5,382 nt of DNA from JAYODW01 sp038116745. GTDB taxonomy: Bacteria; Pseudomonadota; Gammaproteobacteria; Ga0077536. Positions 1 to 5,191 of the stretch are shown in pieces; within the stretch, counting starts at the first letter, position 1; each line of letters starts with the position of its first letter. Both the position numbers and the translations under genes were made by a program. The stretch covers positions 1 to 5,382 of the forward strand of contig JAYODW010000092.1 in NCBI GenBank assembly GCA_038116745.1, in the 5' to 3' direction. Under the pieces are notes generated by a model that saw only the letters and a list, made by a program, of their open reading frames with translations, did no database searches and had not been told where the DNA came from.

Positions 1-1
1 C

Positions 2-466
2 GGTGACGGAGTTACTGTTCTCCCTCACTCCCTGATCGACTCCGCGTTGATCGGGCAAGGATGCCAGATAGGCCCATTTGCAAGGATCAGACCCGGAACC
101 GTGCTTGAGAAGAATGTCCACGTCGGGAATTTCGTTGAGGTTAAAAACTCACTAGTCGGAGCCGGCAGCAAAGCTAATCATCTGAGCTATCTGGGCGACG
201 CTACAGTAGGGAAGCAAGTCAACATCGGAGCAGGCACGATTACGTGTAACTACGATGGTGCCAGGAAGCACAGAACGATAATCGAGGACGACGTTTTTGT
301 CGGGTCAGACACGCAGCTCGTGGCACCGGTTCGAGTCGGGCACGGGGTCACCATCGCGGCCGGCACAACAGTAACAGAAGATGTCGATTCGAACCGATTA
401 GTAATTAGCAGGGTCAGGCAGAAGACCATCTCAGGTTGGAGCAGACCCCGGAAAGAAGATAAATAA
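2..466 (+). CDS. glmU: GlmU, C-terminal acetyltransferase domain (5'-partial)
   Basis: This is the C-terminal third (154 residues) of the bifunctional GlmU enzyme. It acetylates glucosamine-1-phosphate with acetyl-CoA and uridylylates the product to UDP-GlcNAc, the cytoplasmic precursor of peptidoglycan and LPS. The reading frame is open from base 2, so the gene begins outside the window; the TTG at 47 is an internal leucine, not a start. Visible hallmarks are left-handed beta-helix hexapeptide repeats, IGPFARIRPGT, HVGNFVEVKNS, GSKANHLSYLGD (its His matches the catalytic His of the acetyltransferase site in E. coli GlmU), and the NIGAGTITCNYDG and DDVFVGSDTQLVAPV signatures. The end, ISRVRQKTISGWSRP plus a basic tail, is the usual GlmU terminus. 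The N-terminal uridylyltransferase domain is not visible. rraA follows after 30 bases, probably in the same transcript; glmS, a frequent neighbour elsewhere, does not follow. Confidence 0.97.
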   Translation, partial: GDGVTVLPHSLIDSALIGQGCQIGPFARIRPGTVLEKNVHVGNFVEVKNSLVGAGSKANHLSYLGDATVGKQVNIGAGTITCNYDGARKHRTIIEDDVFVGSDTQLVAPVRVGHGVTIAAGTTVTEDVDSNRLVISRVRQKTISGWSRPRKEDK

Positions 467-487
467 ACGCGAGGACCAACGGCACAC

Positions 488-493
488 AGGAGA
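488..493 (+). promoter_or_regulatory. Ribosome binding site of rraA
   Basis: AGGAGA lies 3 bases before ATG 497 and 6 bases before ATG 500. The spacing favours initiation at 500, which would give a 158-residue protein. Confidence 0.6.
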
Positions 494-496
494 TGG

Positions 497-976
497 ATGA
501 TGCTGCCTACAGCTGACCTCTACGACAAGCACGCTGAGAATCTACGTGTGCTGGATCCGATTTTCCGTGATTTTGGCGGTGTCCGAAGCTTTTACGGACC
601 TGCGTCAACTGTGAGAGTGCACGAGGACAACAGTTTGGTCCGAGAAGCCTTGGAGGAGCAGGGCAATGGCCGCCTCCTCGTTATCGACGGCGGCGGATCC
701 ACCCGTTGTGCCTTGGTCGGCGATCAACTTGCGCGACTTGGAGCGGAAAACGGATGGGCCGGCATAGTGGTTTACGGCTGTGTCAGGGACACTGACGTTC
801 TCGCGCAAATCCAAATAGGGATTAAAGCGCTCGCACCAAATCCCCGAAAAAGCGTTAAACGTGGTGATGGCCAGAGGGATGTAGAGGTCGCTATAGCAAG
901 CGAAGTCGTGCGGCCAGGTGATTACGTTTACGCTGATGCAGACGGAATAGTTGTCGCTGACTTTCTGGATAGTTGA
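497..976 (+). CDS. rraA: RraA family protein (RNase E activity regulator / HMG aldolase-like)
   Basis: The 159-residue protein matches RraA along its full length (E. coli RraA has 161). Characterised RraA binds RNase E and inhibits it; close relatives of the same fold are 4-hydroxy-4-methyl-2-oxoglutarate (HMG) aldolases and oxaloacetate decarboxylases. Visible signatures are ADLYDKH near the N-terminus, the FGG at 26-28, VIDGGGSTR (62-70), GWAGIVVYGCVRD (86-98), RKSVKRGDGQ (117-126) and RPGDYVYADADGIVV (139-153). Asp76, Arg97 and Asp98 form the D-X20-R-D arrangement of the catalytic family members, which E. coli RraA lacks. Oddly, the conserved FGG before RPGD is replaced by IAS (133-135). 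Two adjacent ATGs (497 and 500) are possible starts: AGGAGA at 488-493 is 3 bases from the first and 6 from the second, so 500 is somewhat better spaced. The cellular role (RNase E control or carbon metabolism) cannot be decided from sequence. Confidence 0.93.
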   Translation: MMLPTADLYDKHAENLRVLDPIFRDFGGVRSFYGPASTVRVHEDNSLVREALEEQGNGRLLVIDGGGSTRCALVGDQLARLGAENGWAGIVVYGCVRDTDVLAQIQIGIKALAPNPRKSVKRGDGQRDVEVAIASEVVRPGDYVYADADGIVVADFLDS

Positions 977-985
977 CCGGCCGTC

Positions 986-1810
986 ATGACGAAATTTATG
1001 GTCGCTTGCGTGCAAATCTGCGCAGGGAATGACCTGCAGGCCAATCTAGCCAGGTCGAGCGACCTTATCCATGAAGCGGCAAGCAGAGGTGCAGAGCTGA
1101 TCTGCCTGCCAGAATTCTACTGTTTGCTCTGTTCCGCCGATGAGTCGTATTTTTCTCAAAGCTACGAGGAGTCTGACCATCCGGCCCTTGAACACGGTAG
1201 GTTTGCAGCGCAAGACTCAGGTTGCTGGTTGCTACTAGGTTCGATCCCTGTGCGTAGCGCTGAATCAGACAGAGTTTTTAACCGCAGCTATGTCCTTGCC
1301 CCTGACGGTCACGTTGCGGCTAGGTACGACAAGCTTCATCTGTTTGATGTCGCTGTAGGAGACGGGCAGCCCTATCAGGAATCAAAGGGCGTTGTCCCTG
1401 GCTCATCAGCGGCGATTGCTTCGTTACCCTGGGGAGAACTGGGACTATCTATCTGTTACGACCTGCGGTTCCCCCAGCTTTATCGGACGCTCGCGCAGGC
1501 CGGTGCACATTTTCTGGCAGTTCCCGCGGCTTTCACCGCTAAAACTGGCGCGGCTCATTGGCATACATTGCTCCGAGCCCGGGCAATCGAGACAGGATGT
1601 TTTGTCTTTGCGCCTGCTCAGTCTGGCGAGCGGCCCTGGGGGAGGAAGACCTATGGCCATTCTTTAATTGTTGACCCTTGGGGAGAAATCTTGGGGGACG
1701 CTGGCGAGGAGGAGGGGGTTATCCTGGCTGAGATCGAACCGCAGCGGGTCGAATCTGTCCGGCGCATGATTCCGTCGCTGTTGCACGATAGACCGATACG
1801 TGTCTCGTGA
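986..1810 (+). CDS. Nit1-like carbon-nitrogen hydrolase (probable deaminated glutathione amidase)
   Basis: This 274-residue cytoplasmic enzyme belongs to the nitrilase/omega-amidase superfamily. The catalytic triad is visible: Glu43 in LPEFY, Lys116 in YDKLHLFD and the nucleophile Cys157 in SICYDLRFPQLYR. YDKLHLFD, VPAAFTAKTGAAHW (179-192), RARAIETGCFVFAPAQ (197-212) and YGHSLIVDPWGE (223-234) fit the Nit1 branch. Its known members hydrolyse deaminated glutathione, a transaminase side product, to 2-oxoglutarate and Cys-Gly; this substrate is inferred from family resemblance. Length is normal and the active site intact. The ATG at 986 is 9 bases after rraA and has no convincing Shine-Dalgarno sequence, so translation may be coupled to rraA. 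An in-frame ATG at 998 would leave only VACVQ of the first strand, so 986 is preferred. It is the last gene of the glmU-rraA group, and a hairpin begins at its stop codon. Confidence 0.92.
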   Translation: MTKFMVACVQICAGNDLQANLARSSDLIHEAASRGAELICLPEFYCLLCSADESYFSQSYEESDHPALEHGRFAAQDSGCWLLLGSIPVRSAESDRVFNRSYVLAPDGHVAARYDKLHLFDVAVGDGQPYQESKGVVPGSSAAIASLPWGELGLSICYDLRFPQLYRTLAQAGAHFLAVPAAFTAKTGAAHWHTLLRARAIETGCFVFAPAQSGERPWGRKTYGHSLIVDPWGEILGDAGEEEGVILAEIEPQRVESVRRMIPSLLHDRPIRVS

Positions 1811-1836
1811 GGTTAGCTTCGGAGACAACTTTGTTT
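1801..1836 (+). terminator. Possible Rho-independent terminator after the amidase gene
   Basis: TGTCTC (1801-1806) pairs perfectly with GAGACA (1822-1827). Inside, GAGG (1809-1812) can pair with CTTC (1817-1820, one G-T pair) around a TTAG loop. The T-rich stretch ACTTTGTTT follows at 1828-1836. The stem starts within the last codons of the amidase gene, which is common for terminators. The interrupted T-run and the internal loop make it only moderate. It would separate the glmU group from the signalling cassette. Confidence 0.45.
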
Positions 1837-1908
1837 ACGGCCCAAGTCTCGATGCGGTCGTTTCCGTTGGGCGCAACACGGCATTTCAGCAACGATTCAG
1901 CTTTGAGT

Positions 1909-1960
1909 GGTTAGCATTCGGTCATAAAGTCGCGGCTCAAACTCATTATAAGAGCCAGGG
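1909..1960 (+). promoter_or_regulatory. Possible promoter region of the PepSY-PhoPQ cassette
   Basis: The 160 bases between the amidase gene and ATG 1971 hold no gene and must carry the cassette's promoter if it is independently transcribed. TATAAG at 1947-1952 matches five of six bases of a -10 box, but no good -35 box is found 16-18 bases upstream. GGTTAG-N5-GGTCAT at 1909-1925 has the 11-base period of a PhoP box but matches its consensus (G/T)GTTTA only loosely. An activator-dependent promoter would fit the missing -35 box; this is inference. Confidence 0.25.
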
Positions 1961-1970
1961 TTACAGTCAA

Positions 1971-2213
1971 ATGACGGTCCGCAGCTTAATCGGTGGTTTG
2001 TTGGTATCGGGCATCCTGTTCGCTGTTGCCAACGCAGTTTGCGCACAAACCGTGGCTACAGCAGACGATGCAGCCAGAATGGCGGCGGCACGCACAGGCG
2101 GCCGCGTGCTTGATGTGCAGGACAAAACCATCAACGGCGACACGGTCTTTATCGTGCGCATTCTTCTGCAAGACGGTCGCGTACAAGCGCTGCGAATCCC
2201 CCAAAAAGACTAG
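1971..2213 (+). CDS. Small secreted PepSY-like protein
   Basis: The 80-residue protein has a signal peptide: Thr-Val-Arg, a hydrophobic core at about 5-22, and a likely cleavage after NAVCA (about residue 25). The mature part of about 55 residues resembles the second half of a PepSY domain: AARMAAARTGGRVLDVQ, then an amphipathic strand pair VFIVRILLQDGRVQALRI. PepSY proteins act in the periplasm or envelope, often as inhibitory or sensory partners; no catalytic residue is expected. Small PepSY proteins are often encoded beside PhoP/PhoQ-type systems, which fits the response regulator 8 bases downstream, so a role modulating the kinase's periplasmic domain is plausible but inferred. AGGG (1957-1960) lies 10 bases before ATG 1971. 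A longer reading from GTG 1800 is rejected because it would bury the signal peptide. The Cys at residue 24 is not in a convincing lipobox. Confidence 0.8.
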   Translation: MTVRSLIGGLLVSGILFAVANAVCAQTVATADDAARMAAARTGGRVLDVQDKTINGDTVFIVRILLQDGRVQALRIPQKD

Positions 2214-2221
2214 GTAGCATC

Positions 2222-2902
2222 GTGCGGATTCTGATTGTCGAGGACGAGGATACGCTCCGGGCGCAGGTTGCAGCGCGGCTGAGAAAAGAGGGGTATGCGG
2301 TGGACGAGGCCGCCAATGCGGTTGATGGAGAACATATTGGAATCGAATACCCTATTGATGCAGCGATTGTCGATCTTGGCCTCCCAGATAAGCCGGGATA
2401 CGACGTCATAAAAATTTGGAGAAGTCAGAAACGCAACTTTCCGATTTTGATCCTTACTGCGCGAAGTCGCTGGGAGGAAAAGGTCGCGGGCTTGGAGTGC
2501 GGGGCAGACGACTATTTGGTCAAGCCGTTCCACCCTGAAGAGCTCTCTGCACGACTGAGGGCACTACTGCGTCGAGCTGCCGGTCATAGCCAGCCGCTCA
2601 TCCAGAGCGGCCCGATAGTTTTGGACATGGCCGCAAAGCGGGTACATGTCAGTGAGCAGGAGGTTGCCTTGACAGCACTGGAATATAAAGTTTTAGAACA
2701 TCTGATACTGCACGCAGGCGATGTTCTCTCTAAGAGCGAGCTGACAGAGCATATCTATGAGCAAGATCTGGAACGGGACAGCAATGTGCTGGAAGTTATA
2801 GTTGGACGGCTGCGTCGCAAGCTGGATCCAGATCAGTCTCTCAGCCCGATAGATACGATACGCGGACGCGGTTACCGGTTGCGATTTCGCAGAAGCGTCT
2901 AA
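2222..2902 (+). CDS. phoP: PhoP-like OmpR-family response regulator
   Basis: The 226-residue cytoplasmic DNA-binding regulator would be phosphorylated by the kinase encoded next. The receiver domain (1-118) has the acidic pocket at Glu7/Asp8, phospho-acceptor Asp51 in IVDLGLPDKPGYD, Thr79 in LTARSRW and Lys101 in LVKPFHPEEL. The winged-helix domain (about 127-224) shows LTALEYKVLEHLI, SKSELTEHIYEQD, the recognition helix DSNVLEVIVGRLRRKL, and TIRGRGYRLRF. IVDLGLPD, LTAR-x-x-W-x-x-KV and the YEQD-x-ERDSNVLEV stretch are closer to PhoP/QseB than to other OmpR paralogues; calling it PhoP rests mainly on the PhoQ-like partner. The start is GTG 2222. AGG at 2212-2214 overlaps the upstream TAG and is 7 bases away, so translation is likely coupled to the PepSY gene. 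Autoregulation is common for PhoP but no good PhoP box is seen. Confidence 0.92.
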   Translation: MRILIVEDEDTLRAQVAARLRKEGYAVDEAANAVDGEHIGIEYPIDAAIVDLGLPDKPGYDVIKIWRSQKRNFPILILTARSRWEEKVAGLECGADDYLVKPFHPEELSARLRALLRRAAGHSQPLIQSGPIVLDMAAKRVHVSEQEVALTALEYKVLEHLILHAGDVLSKSELTEHIYEQDLERDSNVLEVIVGRLRRKLDPDQSLSPIDTIRGRGYRLRFRRSV

Positions 2903-2921
2903 ACCCTTATCCAGGCGAGTC

Positions 2922-4295
2922 GTGCAAACTAGACCGTCGTTTTATTCCCTACGAACGCGCATTCTTGTTTCGACGACCTTGCTGTCGACAGTATTTCTGG
3001 GCATTGCAGGCACCCTGCTCGAGCGTGCATTCAAGGAAACCGTGCTGCATGGAGTAGAAGATCGACTCCGCGGGCGGGTGTACATGCTGATCGGCGCTGC
3101 TGATTTTGATGCGTCTTCGTTGATTGATGCGCTTAAGATTCTGCCGGACCCCCAACTTGTTCTCCCCGGTTCGGGACATTACGCGCGTATAAAGGCGGCG
3201 AATTCAGATGGCTTATGGGAGAGCCCTTCTTTACGCGGCGTCACGCTGCAAAAGGGCCACACCGTTGCGACGGGCGATTGGTGGTTTGGTCAGATCGAAC
3301 CAGCCGGTGCTGGTGCCTTATTCGAGCTCGATTACGGGATCCGATGGGAAGGGGATGGTGACGATCCGCCGCAGGACTTCGTGATCCAGACTTACGAGTC
3401 CGTGCAACCTTCGGCGGCGGCAGTGGCGCAGTTCCGGAGCCGATTATGGACGTGGTTCGTTGGCCTGGGCCTCGCTTTGCTGGGAGCGCAGGCGCTGAAT
3501 CTTTCACGCGGACTACGGCCACTGCAGACCGTGAACAAAGAAGTTAAAGCCGTAGAGCGCGGGTTGCAGGAGAAGATTCATGGGGATTACCCGTCCGAGA
3601 TTGCAGGCCTGACGGGGAGTCTTAACGAATTAATCGCCCACGATCTGCGCAGAGTCAAGCGCTACCGCGATGCTTTAGGGGATCTGGCGCACTCGATTAA
3701 AACCCCGCTGGCGATTATGCAAAACCAGCTCGCTGAGCAACCGAAGTCGGCGGAGACGTTGGAGCTTAAAGAGCAGTTAGAGCGAATCAATTCGACGGTA
3801 CAGTATCAACTCCATCGCGCCGCCGCTGCCGGCAGTCGACGAGGACAAGCAAACATATCTGTCTTGCCAGTCGCTTGTCGTGTTGTTGAATCCTTGAAAA
3901 AAGTCTACGCAGAGCGCGCCTTGGCATGGAAGGTGACCATTCCAGACACGGTGTTTTTCCCCGGTGATGAGGGCGACTTGATCGAGATTTTGGGAAACCT
4001 TGCCGATAATGCGTGCAAATGGGCCAGATCAAAGGTCGCAATAGAGGCTGCGCGGGATCTGACTGGCGATGGACGTGAGCGCTTGCGAGTTCTGGTTCGG
4101 GACGACGGAGCAGGGATCGACCCTTCTCAACTTGAGCGCTTGATGAATAGAGGCGTGCGCCTCGATGAATCGAAAGAAGGCCATGGAATCGGTCTCGCTA
4201 TAGTCCGGGAGATTGTGGAGTCCTCCTACAGTGGGACGTTAGCTTTTGAATCCTCGGAGAGGGGAACACGCGTGGAGGCTGTTATCGCATGGTGA
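2922..4295 (+). CDS. phoQ: PhoQ-like membrane sensor histidine kinase
   Basis: The 457-residue inner-membrane kinase is the likely partner of the preceding regulator. Basic residues precede TM1 (about 14-32). A periplasmic sensor of about 140 residues follows, then TM2 (about 175-193) and a short HAMP-like linker with SRGLRPLQTVNKEVKAVERG. The DHp helix carries His257 in ALGDLAHSIKTPLAIMQNQL, with Thr261 giving the HxxxT phosphatase motif; QYQLHRAAAAG (294-304) is typical of PhoQ. The ATPase domain has the N box GNLADNACKWA (358-368, Asn363), G1 DDGAGI (394-399) and G2 EGHGIGLAIVREI (419-431). All key residues are present and the length is normal (E. coli PhoQ 486). The sensor domain has an acidic stretch, EGDGDDPPQD (143-152), about where E. 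coli PhoQ has its membrane-facing acidic cluster. By analogy it may sense Mg2+, cationic peptides or acid. Start GTG 2922, 19 bases after the regulator, with AGG at 2913-2915 6 bases upstream. Confidence 0.92.
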   Translation: MQTRPSFYSLRTRILVSTTLLSTVFLGIAGTLLERAFKETVLHGVEDRLRGRVYMLIGAADFDASSLIDALKILPDPQLVLPGSGHYARIKAANSDGLWESPSLRGVTLQKGHTVATGDWWFGQIEPAGAGALFELDYGIRWEGDGDDPPQDFVIQTYESVQPSAAAVAQFRSRLWTWFVGLGLALLGAQALNLSRGLRPLQTVNKEVKAVERGLQEKIHGDYPSEIAGLTGSLNELIAHDLRRVKRYRDALGDLAHSIKTPLAIMQNQLAEQPKSAETLELKEQLERINSTVQYQLHRAAAAGSRRGQANISVLPVACRVVESLKKVYAERALAWKVTIPDTVFFPGDEGDLIEILGNLADNACKWARSKVAIEAARDLTGDGRERLRVLVRDDGAGIDPSQLERLMNRGVRLDESKEGHGIGLAIVREIVESSYSGTLAFESSERGTRVEAVIAW

Positions 4296-4319
4296 AATAC
4301 AGGGAAGAAGGCACGCCGC

Positions 4320-4328
4320 TGGTATAAT
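4320..4328 (+). promoter_or_regulatory. Extended -10 promoter of fabA
   Basis: TGGTATAAT contains a perfect TATAAT (4323-4328) preceded by the TGn extension. No recognisable TTGACA lies 16-18 bases upstream, which an extended -10 can tolerate. The predicted start is near 4335, giving a leader of about 18 bases that holds only the ribosome binding site (AAAGG, 4342-4346). The promoter lies in the 57-base gap after the kinase gene, so fabA can be transcribed independently. Confidence 0.7.
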
Positions 4329-4337
4329 TGCGCGCAA
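4328..4337 (+). promoter_or_regulatory. Perfect 10-bp palindrome at the fabA transcription start
   Basis: TTGCGCGCAA is its own reverse complement. It begins at the last base of the -10 box and covers the predicted start site, an ideal position for a repressor operator. It does not match the FadR site, and I cannot assign it to FabR or DesT. A GC-rich palindrome this short can also arise by chance. Confidence 0.3.
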
Positions 4338-4352
4338 AATTAAAGGTTCCAA

Positions 4353-4919
4353 ATGTCTTCTCCTGATGATCGCCCTTTGACCGAAAACGCCCCTATTGTT
4401 GTCAATGGAAAACGGAAATTCGCTTACGACTACGAAGAATTGATCGGATGTGGGAGGGGCGAGCTTTTTGGACCAGGCAATGCTCGGCTCCCAATGCCTC
4501 CGATGTTGATGTTCGACAGGATCACGCGCGTCGCCGCAAATGAGGGTCAGTACGGTAGAGGGCTGCTGGAAGCTGAGCTCACTATAGATCCCAATTTATG
4601 GTTTTTTGCGTGCCATTTCGAAAATGATCCGGTGATGCCCGGATGCCTTGGCTTGGATGCGATGTGGCAGCTGGTAGGCTTTTTTCTGGCTTGGAAAGGG
4701 GGACTCGGCCATGGCCGGGCGTTAGGAGGGGCAGAGGTCGAATTCACGGGGCAGGTTACGCCCGACAAGCATCTCGTGCGTTACTCGGTACACATGAAAC
4801 GGGTAATCGCCCGGTCTTTTGTGATGGGGATAGCAGACGCGAATATGGAAGTAGATGGAGAAATTATCTATAGGGGGAAAAACCTGCGCGTGGGTCTGTT
4901 CACCGAGGGGCAGCTCTAG
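4353..4919 (+). CDS. fabA: FabA, 3-hydroxydecanoyl-ACP dehydratase/isomerase
   Basis: This cytoplasmic homodimeric hot-dog-fold enzyme dehydrates 3-hydroxyacyl-ACP and isomerises trans-2- to cis-3-decenoyl-ACP, the entry step to unsaturated fatty acids. The active site is intact: His88 in WFFACHFENDPVMPGC and Asp102 in LGLDAMWQLVGF. GRGELFGPGNARLP (34-47), MLMFDRI (51-57), EAELTIDP (73-80), EVEFTGQVTP (128-137) and LRVGLF (178-183) are FabA signatures. The intact GCLGLDAMWQLVGF region favours FabA over FabZ. At 188 residues it is longer than E. coli FabA (172), because about 17 extra residues precede the conserved GRGELFG. ATG 4353 is supported by AAAGG (4342-4346) 6 bases upstream and by the promoter at 4320-4328; the only nearby alternative, TTG 4377, lacks a good ribosome binding site. 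fabB, the usual partner, does not follow: insertion sequences begin about 70 bases downstream. Confidence 0.97.
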   Translation: MSSPDDRPLTENAPIVVNGKRKFAYDYEELIGCGRGELFGPGNARLPMPPMLMFDRITRVAANEGQYGRGLLEAELTIDPNLWFFACHFENDPVMPGCLGLDAMWQLVGFFLAWKGGLGHGRALGGAEVEFTGQVTPDKHLVRYSVHMKRVIARSFVMGIADANMEVDGEIIYRGKNLRVGLFTEGQL

Positions 4920-4954
4920 CGCTGCTCGGAGAGCGACAAAAATCCGCTAGAGGC

Positions 4955-4983
4955 AGGGGTGGCTGTTCTCCGGCGTCACCCCT
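4955..4983 (+). terminator. Possible hairpin terminator downstream of fabA
   Basis: AGGGGTG (4955-4961) pairs perfectly with CACCCCT (4977-4983), with two further inner pairs (one G-T) and a loop of about 11 bases. Only TT and then CCTGAGTTGT follow, so the T-run is poor. It is the strongest stem-loop between fabA and the insertion sequences, but it may not be an intrinsic terminator. Confidence 0.3.
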
Positions 4984-4991
4984 TCCTGAGT

Positions 4992-5191
4992 TGTAGAAGT
5001 TCAGCCCCGATCTGACAGTTACCGGATTTGAGGAGCTGTCTGTTGGCTTAAGTCTAAGCCAGTTTTTTCTCCTTCCAGATGGTCTTGCCATCGATCAGAG
5101 TCTGCAAGGGCGTCCTGCCACAACACAATTTTCCTTGATTCGTTCGCTCAGCATCGTATTCGTTGAGCCAGCCATCAAGGTCGCGTTGCAG
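4992..5191 (-). mobile_element. IS481-family element, 3' remnant
   Basis: On the - strand this stretch carries the last 45 codons of an IS481-family transposase, then about 60 non-coding bases ending in what looks like the element's terminal inverted repeat. Read on the + strand, the end starts TGTAGAAGTTCAG at 4992 and continues through GATCTGACAG. The assignment of the end comes from general resemblance to such elements, not from a second inverted repeat in the window. The remnant stops abruptly at 5191, where a different insertion sequence starts. Bases 4920-4991 between fabA and this end show no gene. Confidence 0.7.
5054..5191 (-). pseudogene. IS481-family transposase, C-terminal fragment
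   Basis: Reading the - strand from 5191 down to the TAG at 5056-5054 gives 45 residues: LQRDLDGWLNEYDAERTNQG, then KLCCGRTPLQTLIDG, then KTIWKEKKLA. The W-L-x-x-Y-x-x-ER-x-x-QG-K-x-C-GRTP-x-x-T pattern is the conserved C-terminus of IS481-family DDE transposases, just after the catalytic Glu region. Upstream codons on this strand (from 5192 up) no longer resemble a transposase. The fragment has no start and no complete DDE core, so it is inactive as it stands. The missing 5' part may lie beyond the IS3 element, outside the window. Confidence 0.82.

Noticed and set aside
47..49. TTG 47 as a start for the acetyltransferase frame
   Set aside because: The frame is open and GlmU-like back to base 2, so this is an internal codon of a truncated gene.
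605..1015. 136-codon open frame on the - strand across rraA
   Set aside because: It is antisense to a clear RraA gene, shows no recognisable domain and has no ribosome binding site.
1800..1970. A 57-codon upstream extension of the PepSY gene from GTG 1800
   Set aside because: It overlaps the amidase stop, has no family resemblance, and would place the signal peptide in the middle of the protein. ATG 1971 gives a normal secreted protein.
3241..3522. 93-codon open frame on the - strand across the kinase gene
   Set aside because: Arg/Pro-rich composition typical of antisense shadows; the + strand carries a clear sensor kinase.
4903..4929. Hairpin across the fabA stop codon (CCGAG...CAGC / GCTG...CTCGG)
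   Set aside because: It has a 3-base bulge and no T-run after it, so it is not supported as a terminator.
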